Assembly (NCBI GenBank): GCA_034429715.1
Contig: DAOUFR010000015.1
Coordinates: forward strand, 1-54,014
Origin: CAIMUM01 sp034429715
Lineage (GTDB): Bacteria > Chloroflexota > Dehalococcoidia > GIF9 > UBA5629
Length of the DNA: 54,014 nucleotides
Direction: 5' to 3'
Below, one piece after another: positions 51,665 to 54,014 of this stretch. Each line of letters starts with the position of its first letter. Position 1 is the stretch's first letter. The notes beneath the pieces are model-generated. The model searched no databases and had not been told where the DNA came from. It saw only the letters and a program-made list of their open reading frames with translations. Both the position numbers and the translations under genes were made by a program.

Positions 51665-53338
51665 ATGAATCCGGAAAATCCAAAAGCTAAAGGTGGCGCC
51701 CAGGGTGGTGCAGCCCAGCCGGGAATCGCCAAGCTGAACGTCCAGTATGCAGCACCCATGCCGCAAGCTCTGGGATTGATCCCGGAGGATGTGGCGAAAA
51801 GATATAAGGTGCTGCCGCTGGCGCTGGAAAACAACACACTGCGTATTTTTATGGCCAATCCCGGCGATGTACTGACAGTTGAGAATCTGTCTATTTATAC
51901 CAGAAGGCGCATAGAGCCGGTCGCCGCCTCGGAAGCGGATATAAAGGAGGGGATCGAGTACAATTACCGGGCACTCAAGGATGCCTCCAGGATGGTCAGC
52001 GGTCCCGGACCTGCCGCGGTGCCGGAAACTGCGCCGCCTTCGCGCGCCGTTCCGGGAGCAAGTAAACCTCCGGTCGCTCCCGGTTCTTCGAAATCTACCG
52101 GTCCGGCACAGGTCAGCGGTGTTGCCCCTCTCCCTCAGTATGACGACAGGATGCTCCCTCCCGAGATAACCAGCGATTCACCCATCGCGCATCAGCTCGA
52201 TAAAATGCTGGATGATGCCATCAGAGCAAGGGCCTCGGATATACACATCGAACCGGATGAGAATAAGCTGCGCGTCCGCTTCAGAATAGACGGCATATTG
52301 CACGAGGTGGCCTCTTTGCCGCTAACTGTGCACAATGGTCTTATCTCTCGCATCAAGATACTGTCAGACATGAATATCGCCGATCACAGGCGACCGCAGG
52401 ACGGCCAGTTCTCCTTCGATTCAGACAACAAATATATTGACGTGCGCGTGGCGACTGTCAACACGGTTAATGGTGAAATGGCTGTATTACGTCTGCTGGA
52501 TAAATCGGTGGCAGCGCTGGCCTTGCCTCAGGTAGGTTTCCTGAGGGAAAGCCAGGAGATGTTTGAGCAGATGCTGCTGATGCCCTATGGCATGGTGCTT
52601 ATCAGCGGTCCGACAGGAGCAGGCAAGACGACCACTCTCTATGCCGCAGTTAATTCACTGGATCAGGTAGGCAAGAACATAATTACCGTGGAGGACCCGG
52701 TAGAATACCGCTTTTCAAACATCAACCAGATACAGGTGAATATCAAAGCGGGCCTGACATTTGCCAGCGGGCTGCGTGCTATCGTGAGGCTCGATCCCGA
52801 TGTTATCCTGGTGGGCGAAATTCGCGACAGCGAGACTGCCCTGATAGCCGTACAATCAGCGCTGACCGGCCACCTCGTGTTGTCTTCGGTGCATGCCAAC
52901 GACACGGTGGGCGCGGTCTTCCGACTGATCGACCTGGGGGTTGAACCCTTCCTGATCAGTTCAGCTCTTATAGGCATTTTAGCGCAACGCATGGTACGGC
53001 GTGTTTGCCCGCATTGTGCACGCAAGGTGACGGTGCCGCTGGTTGAGCAGATAGCCTATGAAAAAGAGATGGGCGAGGCCAGGTCGGAGTTCATGTATGG
53101 AGAAGGTTGTAAAGTGTGCGTTTACACCGGCTATCTCGGCCGTACCGCCATATTTGAGATACTGACGATATCGGACAATATCCGCAGAATGATTGTAGGA
53201 GGCTCCGGCAACACCGATATCAGGGCTGCGGCGCTCAGCGAGGGGCTGGTGCCCATAGCGCGCTACGGCATGATGCAGGCCAAGGCCGGCATTACAACCC
53301 CCTACGAAGTGCTGCGTAATGCTTATACTATCTCCTGA
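51665..53338 (+). CDS. Type IV pilus/type II secretion ATPase (PilB/GspE)
   Basis: 557 residues. An N-terminal T2SSE_N domain (about 30-105) leads through a Pro/Ala/Ser-rich linker (about 112-155) to the ATPase. Seen are the Asp-rich start ASDIHIEPDENKLRVRFRID (near 190), Walker A SGPTGAGKTTTLYAAV (near 315), the Asp box and Walker B LDPDVILVGEIRDSETA (near 377), the His box HLVLSSVHAND and a four-Cys zinc motif (CPHC then CKVC, near 450-480). It powers pilin or pseudopilin assembly. Upstream of the PilC/GspF gene. Confidence 0.95.
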   Translation: MNPENPKAKGGAQGGAAQPGIAKLNVQYAAPMPQALGLIPEDVAKRYKVLPLALENNTLRIFMANPGDVLTVENLSIYTRRRIEPVAASEADIKEGIEYNYRALKDASRMVSGPGPAAVPETAPPSRAVPGASKPPVAPGSSKSTGPAQVSGVAPLPQYDDRMLPPEITSDSPIAHQLDKMLDDAIRARASDIHIEPDENKLRVRFRIDGILHEVASLPLTVHNGLISRIKILSDMNIADHRRPQDGQFSFDSDNKYIDVRVATVNTVNGEMAVLRLLDKSVAALALPQVGFLRESQEMFEQMLLMPYGMVLISGPTGAGKTTTLYAAVNSLDQVGKNIITVEDPVEYRFSNINQIQVNIKAGLTFASGLRAIVRLDPDVILVGEIRDSETALIAVQSALTGHLVLSSVHANDTVGAVFRLIDLGVEPFLISSALIGILAQRMVRRVCPHCARKVTVPLVEQIAYEKEMGEARSEFMYGEGCKVCVYTGYLGRTAIFEILTISDNIRRMIVGGSGNTDIRAAALSEGLVPIARYGMMQAKAGITTPYEVLRNAYTIS

Positions 53339-53499
53339 TCAACCGCTTTGCCCTGTATGTTAATGAATATTTACGGATACAGAAAAAACATAGTACAGGG
53401 ATGCAACTGCTACATCGGAAACATGGTCGGGGTTCCAATCCATTCCATAGAGTATCACGGGCATTTGCGTCGGGAAATGATCTCTGAATCGGGATACAA

Positions 53500-54014
53500 A
53501 TGAATTACGAGTATATCGGCTACACTGTCGACCGGCGTGTGATCAAAGGCAAGATCGAGGCTTCAGGCGAGAAGGATGCAGAGGATAGACTGGCGGCCAG
53601 CGGTTATCAGATTGTCAGTCTGAAAGCGAAGGGGGGACCAGTTATATCCGGTATGCCCAACCTGTTTGAGAAAGGTGCCAAACAGGAGGAGATTATTCTT
53701 TTCTCCCGGCAGCTTGCGTTGCTCCTGGAATCGGGTGTGGGTATTGTGCAAAGCCTTGACCTGCTTAAGGTACAGACCACCAACAAAGCATTTGCCGGTA
53801 TGCTGGATACCATAATATCCGACCTTCGATCGGGCAGCCCTTTATCGGTTGCGCTGGAAAAGCACCCCAGGGCGTTTAATAAGATGTTCTGCAAGATGAT
53901 TGCAGTGGGTGAGCAGACGGGCCAGCTGGAGAGCGTGCTGCGCAACCTGGCCGGCTACGCTGAGCAGTCCACGGCCGCCATGCGCAAGATCAGGCAGGCC
54001 ATGACTTACCCTAT
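53500..54014 (+). CDS. Type IV pilus/type II secretion inner-membrane protein (PilC/GspF), partial
   Basis: Starts at ATG 53500 and runs off the window end, so only the first 171 residues are visible. MNYEYIGYTVDRRVIKGKIE is the usual GspF N-terminus, with FSRQLALLLESGVGIVQSLDLL (near 68) and VGEQTGQLESVLRNLAGY (near 137) as the first F domain. The 161 bp after the ATPase contain no gene I can support. It is the platform protein on which the ATPase acts. Confidence 0.92.
   Translation, partial: MNYEYIGYTVDRRVIKGKIEASGEKDAEDRLAASGYQIVSLKAKGGPVISGMPNLFEKGAKQEEIILFSRQLALLLESGVGIVQSLDLLKVQTTNKAFAGMLDTIISDLRSGSPLSVALEKHPRAFNKMFCKMIAVGEQTGQLESVLRNLAGYAEQSTAAMRKIRQAMTYP

Noticed and set aside
1..54014. 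CRISPR arrays, insertion sequences, rRNA genes
   Set aside because: No regularly spaced repeats, transposase-like frames or rRNA sequence were seen anywhere in the window.

Overview
The window looks like chromosomal DNA of an uncultured, anaerobic, monoderm bacterium, most plausibly a Chloroflexota lineage near Dehalococcoidia. This is inferred from gene style only: moderate GC, frequent GTG and TTG starts after AGGAGG-type ribosome binding sites, a PflX-type radical SAM protein, rubrerythrin, a lipoprotein-anchored MacAB-type exporter, and a very long surface protein with a C-terminal membrane anchor. No rRNA is present to confirm it.

Layout. 0-7.4 kb: a PflX-like radical SAM protein is divergent from a five-gene operon (FGGY sugar kinase, form IV RubisCO-like protein, class III aminotransferase, STAS protein, CoA-transferase). 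The operon has a good sigma70-type promoter with a palindrome at the start site. I recognise no described pathway with this combination, and it is the best candidate for an undescribed system. 7.4-9.9 kb: a small regulatory island holds a membrane-bound rhodanese lacking the catalytic Cys, a 37-residue OadG-like membrane peptide overlapping a two-TM protein, and two divergent HTH regulators. Six related 16-bp dyads lie between these genes. 10-12.1 kb: two tandem GDP-mannose 4,6-dehydratase paralogues, then tRNA-Pro. 12.4-17.3 kb: parvulin foldase, homoserine dehydrogenase, threonine synthase, flavin reductase and GTP cyclohydrolase I. 17.3-22.2 kb (minus): a MacAB-like exporter, a small beta-carbonic-anhydrase-like protein, and a zinc-ribbon protein flanked by two paralogous mini membrane proteins.

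22.2-29.9 kb (minus): pyrimidine operon pyrR-pyrB-pyrC-carB-pyrK-yjbQ with a PyrR-type attenuator leader. carA, pyrD and pyrF are absent, and a palindromic MITE-like repeat sits between carB and pyrK. 30-43.5 kb: housekeeping and stress genes (leucyl aminopeptidase, two metallo-beta-lactamase-fold proteins, RNase III, tRNA-Gln and tRNA-Glu, nitroreductase, CHASE4-GGDEF cyclase, MarC protein, a rubrerythrin with rubredoxin-like ends, NAD synthetase, phosphoglycerate mutase) and a second ABC exporter. 43.6-47.9 kb: a glycan cluster of two GT4 glycosyltransferase paralogues, a six-hairpin-glycosidase-like protein and a methyltransferase. 48-54 kb: a 1113-residue anchored surface protein, divergent from the start of a type IV pilus/type II secretion operon (GspE/PilB ATPase, then GspF/PilC cut by the window edge).

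All calls come from reading translated sequence and motifs. No database search was run, so family names are by recognition and pathway ideas are inference.
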